DNA of 41,493 nt from CAZART01 sp964487555 (GCA_964487555.1 CAZART010000039.1:1-41493), one strand, 5' to 3'. Shown: positions 1 to 8,699, counted from the first letter of the stretch. A program made the numbers and translations. The notes: generated by a model from the sequence alone, not told the origin.

Positions 1-2
1 CC

Positions 3-146
3 GAGTACCGCACGACCGTGAAGATGTGGCGGGAAGATGAGGAGGCACTGATCGATGCCGGCATCCTGTCGAAGGACGGACAGAAGCCGACGATCGGCGC
101 GCGCACGAAACGCCTATCACAAATTCGAAGAGACCGTGTACTCTGA
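3..146 (+). CDS. C-terminal fragment of an unrecognised protein (cut by left edge)
   Basis: An open frame enters from the left edge and ends at a TGA at 144-146, giving about 47 visible residues. They are charged and helical in character (it includes KMWREDEEALIDAG and ends in QIRRDRVL). It overlaps the likely GTG start of the recombinase by 11 nt, the usual geometry of translationally coupled genes. That is the main reason to take it as real. A gene directly upstream of a recombinase in an integrative element is often an excisionase or small DNA-binding protein, but no such domain can be recognised here, so the product is left unknown. Confidence 0.4.
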   Translation, partial: EYRTTVKMWREDEEALIDAGILSKDGQKPTIGARTKRLSQIRRDRVL

Positions 147-1506
147 TCCGCGACGTCCTAAGCGCGACCCCAAGATCTATCAGGAAAAGACCGGATTCTG
201 GTACATCCGCTTCTATCAGCGCGGCAAGTCTCGCAAGCGCGTACCGACCGGCATCAAAACGCGCTACACGAAGAATTACGAGGCGCACGTCCCTCCTGCC
301 GTCTACGAGCTCGCCGCCGAATGGGCGAGACTCTGGCGAGACGGCAAGTACGATCCGTGGTCAGATGCCGTGCCGGGAAAGATGACGACTGCGGAAGCGG
401 TCGCCGAATATCTCGATCAGGTGGACGGCTCGCAAGAGACGAAGAAAAACTACCGGACGACGCTAGAGCCGTTCGCAGAGACCCTTACGCCGGGACTTCT
501 TATCCGCAGCGTCCAGCCGCACCACGTCCGCTCGTTTGTTTCGCAGCCGCGCTTTGCCGCCTCGACGCGCGCCTCCTACTTCAACCGGCTCAGGACCTTT
601 TTTACGTACTGCCTCGATCGTCACCTTATATATGAGGATCCGACGCAGGCGATAGACCGGCCTGCAGAACCGCGCACGACGCGCACCGTCTTGTTACCAG
701 ACGACGTTGACCGCATCCTCATCGCGGCTCAGGCAAACGCGGAGACCAATCCCGAGCGGCAGGTGTGCACCGATGCCTATGAACTGGCGGTCACAACTGG
801 CATGCGCGTCGGTGAACTCGTCTCGCGCCGCTGGCGTGACGTAGACTTCGAGCGCAACCTAATCCGCGTAGGCGATGTGCCGGAGGCGGGCTTCACGCCG
901 AAGAATGAGGAGTCGTATCGAAATATCCCGCTCTTCCCGCGCGCCCTCTCCGTCCTTCGCCGGAGAGAGATTAAGCGGATCTCCGACGATCCCTCCGAGC
1001 CGGTCCTTCTTTCCGCCCGCCCGCATGTCGGACGCATGTTCATGCTGGCCGACTGGCTCTCCCGGAGATTCACAGAGCACCGAGAGGCAGCGGGCGTCTC
1101 CTCCGGCACGATGCATTCTTGTCGGCACACGTTCATAACCTACGCGCTTGCGCTCGGTATTCCCGAGTCCAAGCTGATGGCCATGACAGGTCACACGAAG
1201 CATTCGACCATTCTCCGCTACACGCACATGGTCGATGAGCTGCTGCAAGACGCCATCGGCGATGCCATCGCGCGGCAGTTGCCGGGCTATCAGGCCCAGC
1301 GAACGCCAGAGCTTCTGCGACAAATCACGGCCTTTATGGTCGGTGAAAACTCGGAGCCCGTACCCGAAACGTGCCCGACGTGTGGGCACTATTTGGGCAC
1401 TGGGCAAAATCGGCGCAAAAGAAAACGGCCCGACTTCCCTCGAGTAGACAGGAAATCGAGCCGCAAGGTACCGCGTACGGGATTTGAACCCGTGTTACCG
1501 GCGTGA
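136..1506 (+). CDS. Tyrosine recombinase / integrase of an element inserted at tRNA-Glu
   Basis: Catalyses site-specific strand exchange for integration and excision of a mobile element. Numbered from the GTG at 136 (456 aa), an N-terminal arm/SAM-like region (about 1-190) is followed by the catalytic domain with all expected residues: Arg224 in TTGMRVGEL, His327 and Arg330 in HSCRHTF, His353 in MTGHTKHS and the nucleophile Tyr362 in ILRYTHM. A CPTCGH motif near the C-terminus may be half a zinc knuckle. An ATG at 55 is in frame, but the residues before 136 overlap the upstream frame and look non-native; GAAGAG just before 136 could serve as a ribosome site. The last codons (VPRTGFEPV...) are translated from the antisense strand of the adjacent tRNA gene. 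The stop therefore lies inside the tRNA and may exist only in the integrated state. Confidence 0.93.
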   Translation: MYSDPRRPKRDPKIYQEKTGFWYIRFYQRGKSRKRVPTGIKTRYTKNYEAHVPPAVYELAAEWARLWRDGKYDPWSDAVPGKMTTAEAVAEYLDQVDGSQETKKNYRTTLEPFAETLTPGLLIRSVQPHHVRSFVSQPRFAASTRASYFNRLRTFFTYCLDRHLIYEDPTQAIDRPAEPRTTRTVLLPDDVDRILIAAQANAETNPERQVCTDAYELAVTTGMRVGELVSRRWRDVDFERNLIRVGDVPEAGFTPKNEESYRNIPLFPRALSVLRRREIKRISDDPSEPVLLSARPHVGRMFMLADWLSRRFTEHREAAGVSSGTMHSCRHTFITYALALGIPESKLMAMTGHTKHSTILRYTHMVDELLQDAIGDAIARQLPGYQAQRTPELLRQITAFMVGENSEPVPETCPTCGHYLGTGQNRRKRKRPDFPRVDRKSSRKVPRTGFEPVLPA

Positions 1507-1541
1507 GAGGCCGGCGTCCTGGACCCCTAGACGAACGCGGC
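1469..1541 (-). tRNA. tRNA-Glu (anticodon CTC)
   Basis: The reverse complement folds as a standard cloverleaf of 73 nt. Acceptor strands are GCCGCGT and ACGCGGT (first pair G-U). The D arm starts with the Glu-typical TCGTCTAG. The anticodon stem is CCGGC/GCCGG around loop CTCTCAC, which gives anticodon CTC. The T arm is ACGGG-TTCAAAT-CCCGT and the discriminator is A. After the discriminator the DNA reads CC then T, so CCA is not fully encoded. The 3' half is overlapped by the end of the recombinase gene, marking it as the attachment site of the element to the left. Confidence 0.95.
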
Positions 1542-1563
1542 AGGTTTTCGGCGCCCCATGGGC

Positions 1564-1591
1564 GAGGTAGAAAGACGCACGGGGCCGTCAA
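1564..1591 (-). promoter_or_regulatory. Possible sigma-70-type promoter of tRNA-Glu
   Basis: On the minus strand TTGACG (1591-1586) and TACCTC (1569-1564) are separated by 16 nt, about 23 nt upstream of the tRNA 5' end. The -35 match is good and the -10 match is weak. Position and orientation support it; sequence alone does not prove it. Confidence 0.35.
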
Positions 1592-1805
1592 AATGTGGGA
1601 TCCATCTCAACGCGGGCTCTTATATCAGGTTTCGAGTTCACGAAATCTAAAAGGTGCTTGCGGACCAAGCCCCCCACCATCCTGTACAACGGAAATTGGC
1701 GTCTCCACGGCGCATGCGCCTCAGGGTGCATGTGCGCGGAAGGTGCATCTGCGCCGGAAGCAGCGAGGCCGCCTCCAATATTCAGTATTCAGCATCACAC
1801 ACTTC

Positions 1806-2882
1806 ATGACTATTCTGCATTCTACAGCACGCACGGCCCTGAAACATCTCTCCCTCGCGGCGCTCATGCTGCTTCTCTTTGCCCCGGTCCTTGCCGGCTG
1901 CGGCTCCGACGATGACGCGGCCGCCCAGGACGGCGAGGGTGACGGCGAAAGTCTCTATACGATGGGTGAGCCGCTTCAAGATTCATCGATGGCCGCCATC
2001 GTGACGTCCGAGTACGGCAGCGACACGCTCACGACCGCGGAATTCCGCAGCCAGTTTGAGCGGATCGTGCAGCAGGTCCCTCAGATCAGCGGCGATGCCG
2101 CCCAGAGCCGTGAGCTGCGAAAGAACATCCTCGAGGACTTCATCATCACGCACGCCCTCTTCGGCGAGGCCGACAAGCTCGGTGTAACCGCCGATTCCGC
2201 CGCCGTCAATCAGCGGATCGAACAGATCATGGCGCAGTTTCCGGATGAAGAGACCTTCCAGCAGGCGCTGCAGCAAGACAACCTCACGATGGCGGAGCTT
2301 CGCGAGAACATCGGAGACATGTTGCGCCAGGAGCAGATGCTCAGCCGCATGTCTGAGGACGTCGGCGAACCGTCCGACGAAGATCTCACCGAGTTTCGTG
2401 AGAGCAGCGCCCAGGAAGTCAGCGCGCAGCATATTCTCTTTCTGACGCCTCAGGACGCTTCGGAGGCACGCCGCGATTCCATCAAGCAGGTCGCTCAGTC
2501 GGTCCTCGACAGCGTTCAGGCCGGCGCTGATTTTGCTGAGCTGGCGCAGCGGCACTCGGAAGACGGAACCGCGCAGATGGGCGGCGATCTCGGATATTTC
2601 AGCCGCGGACAGATGGTGCCGCCGTTTGAAGAAGCCGCCTTCGCGCTACCCGATTCAGGCGACGTCACCGACGCGCTCGTGCAGACGCAGTACGGCTATC
2701 ACATCATCCGTAAAACGGGCGAACGCACCGGCGAAATGATGGATACGACGCAGGCCCGCCAGGCGCTGACGCAGACCCGCAGGCGGGATGCGGTCGAGAA
2801 AGCCGTCAACGAGCTTCGCGGGAAGGTCACCGTGCGCCTGAATCCAATGGTGGTTGACACGGAGCTGAACGCAGACGAGTAG
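1806..2882 (+). CDS. SurA/PpiC-type peptidyl-prolyl isomerase lipoprotein
   Basis: A periplasmic foldase, about 358 aa, expected to help outer-membrane proteins fold. The ATG at 1806 is chosen because it gives a lipoprotein signal (hydrophobic stretch ending in APVLAGC, Cys at about residue 32) followed by an acidic linker (GSDDDAAAQDGEGDG). A SurA-like N-terminal helical chaperone domain (about 60-200) is followed by one parvulin domain (about 205-310). Hallmarks are SAQHILF, GADFAELAQRHSED, GGDLGYFSRGQMVPPFEEAA and the closing TQYGYHIIRKT. The upstream in-frame extension reads through the tRNA region and is not native. No Shine-Dalgarno is visible, which is common in this phylum. An ATG at 1866 is a weaker alternative start because it shortens the signal. 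The 264 nt between the tRNA and this gene show nothing else beyond the putative tRNA promoter. Confidence 0.92.
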   Translation: MTILHSTARTALKHLSLAALMLLLFAPVLAGCGSDDDAAAQDGEGDGESLYTMGEPLQDSSMAAIVTSEYGSDTLTTAEFRSQFERIVQQVPQISGDAAQSRELRKNILEDFIITHALFGEADKLGVTADSAAVNQRIEQIMAQFPDEETFQQALQQDNLTMAELRENIGDMLRQEQMLSRMSEDVGEPSDEDLTEFRESSAQEVSAQHILFLTPQDASEARRDSIKQVAQSVLDSVQAGADFAELAQRHSEDGTAQMGGDLGYFSRGQMVPPFEEAAFALPDSGDVTDALVQTQYGYHIIRKTGERTGEMMDTTQARQALTQTRRRDAVEKAVNELRGKVTVRLNPMVVDTELNADE

Positions 2883-2886
2883 AAGC

Positions 2887-2928
2887 ACTTCTCCTCTCGC
2901 ACAACTCTAAACAATCAAGGGGAGAAGT
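2887..2928. repeat. Inverted repeat after the foldase gene
   Basis: ACTTCTCC and GGAGAAGT form perfect 8-bp arms separated by 26 nt, starting 4 nt after the foldase stop. No T-run follows, so it is not a canonical intrinsic terminator. It could still be a processing or weak termination structure. Confidence 0.4.
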
Positions 2929-2954
2929 AGATGGGAGATGCTCGCCAACCACGA

Positions 2955-3031
2955 CCTCGATCCTCCACCCTCGATCCTCTATCCTCCACCCTCGATCCGC
3001 TATCCTCGATCCTCTATCCTCTACCCTCCAC
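2955..3031. repeat. Heptanucleotide tandem repeat, 11 units
   Basis: Eleven consecutive 7-nt units follow the pattern CCTCNAY: CCTCGAT, CCTCCAC and CCTCTAT recur in mixed order, with CCGCTAT as the one off-pattern unit. The array covers the last codons and stop of the minus-strand acetyltransferase, so the encoded tail is set by repeat phase. Pyrimidine/purine strand asymmetry is nearly complete. Confidence 0.9.
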
Positions 3032-3478
3032 CAATCCCCCCTCCGCCGCCATCTTCACATGCGGAATTCCCGCTTCGTCGAAGATGCCGCCGATCCGTTC
3101 GAAGCCGAATGAGGCATAGAACGCTTCGAGATGCGCCTGGGCGTGAAGAAGGAAGGTCGTGAAGCCGGCGCGGTGCGCATCCGCCATGGTGAGGCGTACC
3201 ATCTCGCGGCCGTAGCCGCGGCCGCGGTGCTCCGTCAATACGGCGAACCGCTCCAGCTTCGCCGCTATGTCATCATCGAACGTCGTCGCACGCCACCGCG
3301 AGACCGCGATAGGCTCGCCGTCGACGTAGCCCACGAGGTGCCGGCTGGTCGATTCGTAGGCGTCCCACTCCTTCTCCGGCGGACACAATTGCTCATCGAT
3401 GAAGACGCGCGTGCGGATCATTCGGGCCTCATTCCAGGCCTCCTCGCTCTCAACGGGTCGCACGATCAATGCCGTCAT
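3014..3478 (-). CDS. GNAT-family N-acetyltransferase
   Basis: A 154-aa acetyl-CoA-dependent acetyltransferase resembling the ElaA-type branch of the GNAT fold. It has the acetyl-CoA pyrophosphate-binding motif HRGRGYGREMV (motif A) preceded by LERFAVLTEH, and the C-terminal FYASFGFERIGGIFDEAGI (motif B region). The substrate cannot be inferred. Its start overlaps the hydrolase stop by 4 nt (ATGA type), so the two are translationally coupled at the end of the long minus-strand run. The last residues (GLVEGRG) come from the heptanucleotide repeat, so the natural C-terminus is probably variable. Confidence 0.88.
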   Translation of the reverse strand: MTALIVRPVESEEAWNEARMIRTRVFIDEQLCPPEKEWDAYESTSRHLVGYVDGEPIAVSRWRATTFDDDIAAKLERFAVLTEHRGRGYGREMVRLTMADAHRAGFTTFLLHAQAHLEAFYASFGFERIGGIFDEAGIPHVKMAAEGGLVEGRG

Positions 3479-4587
3479 AAGACTGGATTTCGTCCGGAAG
3501 CGATAACGCGAAGCAGGAAGTCCGTCGTTCGGCCCAGGCTGCCGTTCAGCGTGAGGGGATGATGGGTCCCATCAGCGTAGAGATAGGACTCGAAGTGCAC
3601 CGCGTCCAGATCCTTCAGGACGTCGATCAGCGCGTTTGCCTCCGAGACCGGGACGACGTCATCCATCTCACCATGGTGAATCTGCAAGGCCGGAAGCCGG
3701 TCCGCAAAATGCAGGGGCGAGCGCCGCGTGAGCTCCGCACGAACGTCACCGATCGTCTTTCGGCCGTTTTTTAGCGGCTGGATGACGGTCTCGTCGAGGT
3801 AGTCGACAGCGGGAAACGCGTGGCGGCGTCCACGCAGCGCATCGCGGACGACCTCCTGCGCGAACGAGCCGTAAAAATCCGTCACTCCGAAATACTCGAC
3901 GACGCCGTCGATGCGGGCATCCCGAATGGCCATCAGCATGGCGACGGTTGCGCCGCGGCTGAAGCCGATGGCGGCAATCCGGTCCTCATCCGCCTGCGGA
4001 TACAATGCAATCGTCGCCTCCAGCAGAGCGAGCGCGTCGTCCACATCGAAATTCCAGGGGCTCGGCGGACCATCGGATGTGAACGTGTGGTCCCCGACTC
4101 GCAGCGGTTCGCTGCGAAACGACGGCACAACGACAATGAAGCTGTCACGGACTTGCGTCGATCCCGCCATCAAAAGGTCGATCTCGCCTTTGATCGAAAC
4201 GCCGTCGTCGTTGCCATGAAGATAGACGAGCACGGCGCGCGATCGCCCTTCATCCAGCCGCGGGATAATGACCGCGCCGAAATGATCGACCGCGCCGACG
4301 CGGTGGCGTATTACGGCGACGCTCGCGCTCCATCCGGCGGCGATCAAGGAATCGTCGTGCACGATTTCGGCATCCACAGCGGCGACGTCGCGATCCTCCC
4401 ACTCCTGTTCAATGGCGGCAATTTCCGCCAAAGACGGCCGTGCGAAGAGCTCGTCGAGGTTGACGCCCTCCACCACGTCGTCGTCCTCGCCGATCAGGTC
4501 GCATCCGGCCAATCCGGCGACGATCGAAAGCAGCGCGACGAGCAACCAACGCTGAAAACCCCGATGAGGAGCGCGGTTCGGAATCAT
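3475..4587 (-). CDS. Alpha/beta-hydrolase lipoprotein (S9/dienelactone-hydrolase-like)
   Basis: A 370-aa envelope hydrolase. The ATG at 4587 is chosen because it places a lipoprotein signal (WLLVALLSIVAGLAGC) at the N-terminus; a further ATG at 4644 overlaps the upstream gene and puts 19 residues before the signal. Alpha/beta-hydrolase features are an oxyanion-region HGND, a nucleophile elbow GFSRG with Ser210, the acid in HHGEMDDVVP and the His near TDGTHHPLTL-like C-terminal residues (read as ADGTHHPLTL). An esterase or a peptidase of the S9 type is equally possible. It lies 17 nt after the FAD oxidoreductase gene and overlaps the GNAT gene. Confidence 0.85.
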   Translation of the reverse strand: MIPNRAPHRGFQRWLLVALLSIVAGLAGCDLIGEDDDVVEGVNLDELFARPSLAEIAAIEQEWEDRDVAAVDAEIVHDDSLIAAGWSASVAVIRHRVGAVDHFGAVIIPRLDEGRSRAVLVYLHGNDDGVSIKGEIDLLMAGSTQVRDSFIVVVPSFRSEPLRVGDHTFTSDGPPSPWNFDVDDALALLEATIALYPQADEDRIAAIGFSRGATVAMLMAIRDARIDGVVEYFGVTDFYGSFAQEVVRDALRGRRHAFPAVDYLDETVIQPLKNGRKTIGDVRAELTRRSPLHFADRLPALQIHHGEMDDVVPVSEANALIDVLKDLDAVHFESYLYADGTHHPLTLNGSLGRTTDFLLRVIASGRNPVL

Positions 4588-4604
4588 ATCCGACGGCGAC
4601 GGCC

Positions 4605-5966
4605 TCAGACCGCGATAGCGGAACGGTTCATAGGCAGTGGACATGGGCGGATGGAGGCTATCGTGCGGCGCGCGTCGTCGAAAAGATCGTGGAGGTGCGC
4701 ATAGGCGAAGCGCGCGTTCCGGCCCACAAGATACATGTTTTCGAAGGACTGGAGATAAGCCGCCAGTCGCGCCGCCCGCTCGTCGTAACCCAGTTCCAGG
4801 ACCGGATACGCGGCGGGCATGCGAAGGCTGAGCTTCACGCCGAGATCGGACGCATGCACCAAACCGGCCGACGCCAGCCCATCGACGACCGTACGCAGAA
4901 ATGCTGGATCATCCATGTGCCAGACGTCGTCCTGTCCGGAACAGGGCGTTTCGACGACGATGAGGGTTTCGTCAAGCGGAGACAGATCCGAACTCCTGTT
5001 TTTCGGCTCGTAGAGCCGGGTGAACGGCAGCGATCGATCGGGAAAATAGATGGATGCGTTCGCGCTCACACGTTCGCGCCGCAGCGCGAATACGGCGAGC
5101 CGGAGATGTCGGAAGCGGAGGGAATCGGCCAGCGCCAGGATTTCATCCGGCGGGGCGGGATCGAGCAGGCGGATCGACAGCGGGAGCGGCAGCGTGTTCA
5201 CGACGGCGCCCACCGGAAGGCGCTCCTCCCGGTTGACCTCGACGTCCGTGATGCGCCCGCCGTCATGGACGATCCTCGTAATCCGCGCACCCGTCCGAAT
5301 CCGTGCCCGGCCAATGGTCTCGGCGAGGGCCTCGACGATCTGCCCGTACCCGTGCCGCGGATAGTAGAACGACCCATCGAGATGACGTGTTTTGCCGCGC
5401 CGCCCGCGCAGCGTCTCGATAAACAAGGTGCGGATGTCGAGCCCTTTCAGCCGCTCTCCAGCGACCGCCGTGGAGAGACGGTCGGCTCGTTCGCCCCAGA
5501 GCTTCTCGGAATAATTCAGGAGGAACAGGCGGGCTAACGTCGCGCCGTAGCGCGCTTCGGCGAGACTGCCGAACGACTCGTCCCGCCGCTGAGACCGCCG
5601 CGCCAACTCCAGCACCGCGCGAGAGAGGGTACGCAGGTCCAGAGCGCGAATCAGATTGAGCGGTGACGGCGGAAAGTCGATGAATTTACCGCCCGTGTAG
5701 ATCTGGCTCGGGGCGTCCACCCGGCGCAGATCGCCGCCCAGGAGTCCGCGGATTTCGGCGGTCACGTGGGGAATGCGATCGTGAAACCGATGAGCACCCG
5801 TGTCGAAGCGGTGACGTCCGAGACGGAGCGTCCGGCAGTTGCCGCCGACCTCGGCGGCCGCTTCGAGCACGCGGACCTCGTGCCCGGATTTGCGTGCATG
5901 GTACGCCGCGGAAAGTCCGGCCGGACCGCCGCCCACCACGGTAATATGATCAGCGGTCGTAGACAT
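4605..5966 (-). CDS. FAD-dependent amine-oxidase/UDP-galactopyranose-mutase-like oxidoreductase
   Basis: About 453 aa from the ATG at 5966, which sits directly before the Rossmann motif HITVVGGGPAGLSAAYHA and the FAD ribose-binding acid in VRVLEA. Downstream features are GGNCRTLRLGRHRFDTGAHRF and a C-terminal FAD-contact region YLVGRNARFAYAHLHD. The layout resembles protoporphyrinogen oxidase/UGM-like proteins often linked to sugar or lipid envelope chemistry, but the substrate cannot be told. The start overlaps the end of the GT-C gene by 17 nt, so co-translation is likely. No signal peptide; cytoplasmic or membrane-peripheral. Confidence 0.85.
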   Translation of the reverse strand: MSTTADHITVVGGGPAGLSAAYHARKSGHEVRVLEAAAEVGGNCRTLRLGRHRFDTGAHRFHDRIPHVTAEIRGLLGGDLRRVDAPSQIYTGGKFIDFPPSPLNLIRALDLRTLSRAVLELARRSQRRDESFGSLAEARYGATLARLFLLNYSEKLWGERADRLSTAVAGERLKGLDIRTLFIETLRGRRGKTRHLDGSFYYPRHGYGQIVEALAETIGRARIRTGARITRIVHDGGRITDVEVNREERLPVGAVVNTLPLPLSIRLLDPAPPDEILALADSLRFRHLRLAVFALRRERVSANASIYFPDRSLPFTRLYEPKNRSSDLSPLDETLIVVETPCSGQDDVWHMDDPAFLRTVVDGLASAGLVHASDLGVKLSLRMPAAYPVLELGYDERAARLAAYLQSFENMYLVGRNARFAYAHLHDLFDDARRTIASIRPCPLPMNRSAIAV

Positions 5967-7398
5967 ACACCTCGACTTCGGGCCACATCCTGTTGACGTA
6001 GGGGTTATGATAAAACGTGTCGGCGCGGGCATAGTTTGGCGGCATCATGTCCGGATAGCTCCCAATGACCAGCAGCTTGCCGGGCACGCCGGCCATGCGT
6101 TCACGATCCTCCTGATTTTGAACGGATAGGTAGGTCGCTTCCACGCCCTGGGCCGAGAGGTAGTAGTTCACTAAAGGAATGGAGGCCACAACGTCGGGCC
6201 GGACCTCCTCGGCATAGTGCTTCACCTGCGCGATCGCCGTCGGCTCGCGATGCTGCGCCACCACGATGATCGTGACCGCGGCATAGGCGAGCGCCGCGAC
6301 GGCCGCGGCTGCTCGGGCTCCGGCGAACCGCGATCGGACCATGCGGGCCAGAACCAGACCGAGAGGGATGGCGAGCAGCGCGATTAGCGGCAGCACGTGA
6401 CGGCTTTTATAGATGACATTCTGGAAGAGGAAAATCCAGAGGGTGTAGCTGAGGGCGGCGGCGATGAGGAGGGTGAGGCGCGTTGCGCTGATGGGAGATG
6501 TCACGCGCGGGACGGGAGGCGTGTGCGGGGAGACGCGTGCCGAATATCTCAAACGGGCGGCGCGGACGGCCGGTATGAGGGCGGCTGCGATTGCGGTGAA
6601 GAGGGCGGCCGCGACGATCAGGGTCAGCCCGTGGCGGCCGGGCCACCAGGCGCCGAAGCCGTCCGCCCAGACGGATTCGACGAGCCGGGTTAGACGAGCC
6701 GGCAGGTCGGGATTCGTCTCGACGGTGCCGCCGAATTCGGTGAAATGGCCCTGGGTCTGACGAGTCGCCGCACCGATCAGCCCGCGAAAGCCCGTATCGA
6801 TGATCATGGGGACGAGCCATACAGTCGCGCCGACTGTCGTGCCGGCGAGGAGGTGTACCGGCCGGCGCCGAAGCCCGTAGAGGTAGGCCGGCAGAAGCAA
6901 GGGCGTATACGACATGCGCGTGCCGGCGAGAAGCCCGCTGAAGACACCTCCTGCGGCATACCGCGACGAGGTGAGCAGCGAAAACGAGGCCAGTGCGACG
7001 GCCACGCCCAGCAGATCCGGCATGTAGCGGTTGCCCATCAGCCAGATCAAAGGGTTGAAAAAGAGCACGAACGCGATGGCGAGACCTTCAAGAGAGAGTG
7101 GATCGCGCTCCGACAGCTGCACCGCAAAATAGACGACGGCGAAGGTCGCCAGCCCACCGATCAACGAGAAGCCGATCGCGAAGCTCCCGGTGATCCGGAA
7201 GAGCCCCCTCGCCGCCGCCCAGAAGACCGGGTAGCCGGGGAAGTGCGGCTGCAGCTTCGCCACGTCGAAGGCATCGACCACGCTGAGCGCGAAGCGGAGG
7301 CTGTCCGTGTCCTCGATGTAGTAGATCGTGGTGGTGAGACGCGTCGCCACACATACGGCGAACAGGCCGATATAGAAGGCCCTGCGTTTCGTTACCAC
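5950..7398 (-). CDS. GT-C-type polytopic membrane glycosyltransferase-like protein
   Basis: A 482-aa protein with about nine to eleven hydrophobic segments and a soluble C-terminal tail. The first extracytoplasmic loop has a double-acidic site (YIEDTDSL) followed by PHFPGYPVFW, a layout like the polyprenyl-phosphate-sugar-dependent GT-C fold (PMT/ArnT/DUF2723 type). Such enzymes transfer sugars outside the membrane. The GTG start at 7398 overlaps the stop of the DUF4856 gene by 7 nt. The FAD oxidoreductase downstream may act on a related sugar or lipid. Family assignment rests on topology and the loop motif only. Confidence 0.72.
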   Translation of the reverse strand: MVTKRRAFYIGLFAVCVATRLTTTIYYIEDTDSLRFALSVVDAFDVAKLQPHFPGYPVFWAAARGLFRITGSFAIGFSLIGGLATFAVVYFAVQLSERDPLSLEGLAIAFVLFFNPLIWLMGNRYMPDLLGVAVALASFSLLTSSRYAAGGVFSGLLAGTRMSYTPLLLPAYLYGLRRRPVHLLAGTTVGATVWLVPMIIDTGFRGLIGAATRQTQGHFTEFGGTVETNPDLPARLTRLVESVWADGFGAWWPGRHGLTLIVAAALFTAIAAALIPAVRAARLRYSARVSPHTPPVPRVTSPISATRLTLLIAAALSYTLWIFLFQNVIYKSRHVLPLIALLAIPLGLVLARMVRSRFAGARAAAAVAALAYAAVTIIVVAQHREPTAIAQVKHYAEEVRPDVVASIPLVNYYLSAQGVEATYLSVQNQEDRERMAGVPGKLLVIGSYPDMMPPNYARADTFYHNPYVNRMWPEVEVYVYDR

Positions 7399-8675
7399 GC
7401 CGCCATGTTCGCCGCCGAGAAGCCGTAGACGGACTGCAGGAGCGCCTTGGCCGCATTCAGATCATCGATCGCTTCCTCCGACGCTTCGCTGCCCGGAAGT
7501 GCGTACGGCGGCACGTCGCCCACCAGCGCGTGTAATTCCTCGAGCTGCGCCGTCGTGATCACTTTGAAGGGATTGAACTGCAGGGCGAAGGCAAAACCCT
7601 TGCCCTCGGCCCAATGCTCGTTGAGATCCACGTTGTTCTTTTCGTCGATCTGCGCCTGCGTTACGGCCTCCAGATCCTCAAGGGTGTCATTGATGTAGTG
7701 GACCACGTTCGCTGCGACGAGCTTCTCCCACGACCGTAGGATGGCGTCGCGATGTTCAGCGATTTCCGCAGCGGAGGCCTGGTTGACGATCGCCGTGCGG
7801 CCCTCCAGGAAGGACTGGAAAATGTCTCCGGAAAAATCGACGTCGGTGCCGCCCGCGTCGCGCTTGCCCGAATATCCCGCCCACGTGAAATTGTATTCAC
7901 TAGCGAGATCGATCCCGCCGTCGCCGTTCGAGTCCTTCCACAACGCCCCGCTGGAGAGCTCCTGATCGCTGTATGAGAAGAAATCGCGAGCGGCACCGAA
8001 ATATCCGTAGGCCTCATCCCAGTGATGCTCCATCTCCGTGTGCGGACTGTCGCCGCTCGCCGTCGCGTTGTCGTCGTCCAGCACGGTCTCGAGGTAGGTA
8101 CCCGTCGCCTGCGAATAGGCCACGCCGCCGAGCAGAATCTTGTTGATCATCTGCCTCATGTCGACGCCTTCGCCGGTCGTGTAGACGGCGGGCGTCCCGA
8201 CTTTCGACGCATCCTGCGAGTTCGCGGCGATCTGCTGAAAGTACGCGCGGATGACCTGGTCGGCGGTCTTGTTCCAGCCGATCAGCGGCGCCCCGTCCAG
8301 CTTGCCGATGATGTTCTTCCCGGTTGAAATCGAGGAGTAGCGTTGTTCCATCAGCGGTGTCGTTCCGGCCGCCGTGAGGGTAGCGAGGTCGTAGCTGTCG
8401 TCGTATTCGTAGCGGCGAAGCAACTCTTCCTCGGCAATGCCGCTCGCTCCGGACTTCGCGAGACCGTCGGTACGGATCTTTAGATCGTTGATCAGGAGGT
8501 TGCGGACTACCTGTCCCCCGTAGCTCACGGAGCCGGCCCCCTCTACGAAGCGGCTTTCGAAGGCATACGCCTCAGGGACGGGAATCTCGTCGGTTCCGGG
8601 ATCGGTGACGCCTCCATCGTCGCAGCCGGTCAGGATAAGGAGCGTGGCCAGCAGCAGGGCGGAAATGGATTTCAT
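7392..8675 (-). CDS. DUF4856 lipoprotein next to a TonB receptor
   Basis: A 427-aa secreted lipoprotein with signal ALLLATLLILTGC and a Gly/Asp-rich linker. The body resembles DUF4856 (recognised by eye), with HHWDEAYGYFGAARDFF at about 215, NKILLGGVAYSQATGTYL and a C-terminal helical part (FAFALQFNPFKVITTAQLEELHAL). The HxxxE arrangement in HHWDEAY could bind metal. In the Bacteroidota such proteins commonly sit beside imelysin-like proteins and FecA-type receptors and are thought to help iron uptake. Here it follows the TonB receptor by 24 nt. Role inferred from family context. Confidence 0.8.
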   Translation of the reverse strand: MKSISALLLATLLILTGCDDGGVTDPGTDEIPVPEAYAFESRFVEGAGSVSYGGQVVRNLLINDLKIRTDGLAKSGASGIAEEELLRRYEYDDSYDLATLTAAGTTPLMEQRYSSISTGKNIIGKLDGAPLIGWNKTADQVIRAYFQQIAANSQDASKVGTPAVYTTGEGVDMRQMINKILLGGVAYSQATGTYLETVLDDDNATASGDSPHTEMEHHWDEAYGYFGAARDFFSYSDQELSSGALWKDSNGDGGIDLASEYNFTWAGYSGKRDAGGTDVDFSGDIFQSFLEGRTAIVNQASAAEIAEHRDAILRSWEKLVAANVVHYINDTLEDLEAVTQAQIDEKNNVDLNEHWAEGKGFAFALQFNPFKVITTAQLEELHALVGDVPPYALPGSEASEEAIDDLNAAKALLQSVYGFSAANMAAW

Positions 8676-8699
8676 AGGTCGATCTATGTCAGATAAGGG

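Noticed and set aside
1503..1805. N-terminal extension of the foldase frame back into the tRNA region
   Set aside because: It reads antisense through the tRNA gene and places the lipoprotein signal more than 100 residues inside the protein; the ATG at 1806 fits the signal.
2887..2928. Inverted repeat as an intrinsic terminator
   Set aside because: The loop is 26 nt and no T-run follows; listed only as a repeat.
3820..5537. Two long plus-strand open frames opposite the hydrolase and FAD oxidoreductase genes
   Set aside because: They are antisense to genes with clear catalytic motifs and have no recognisable features.
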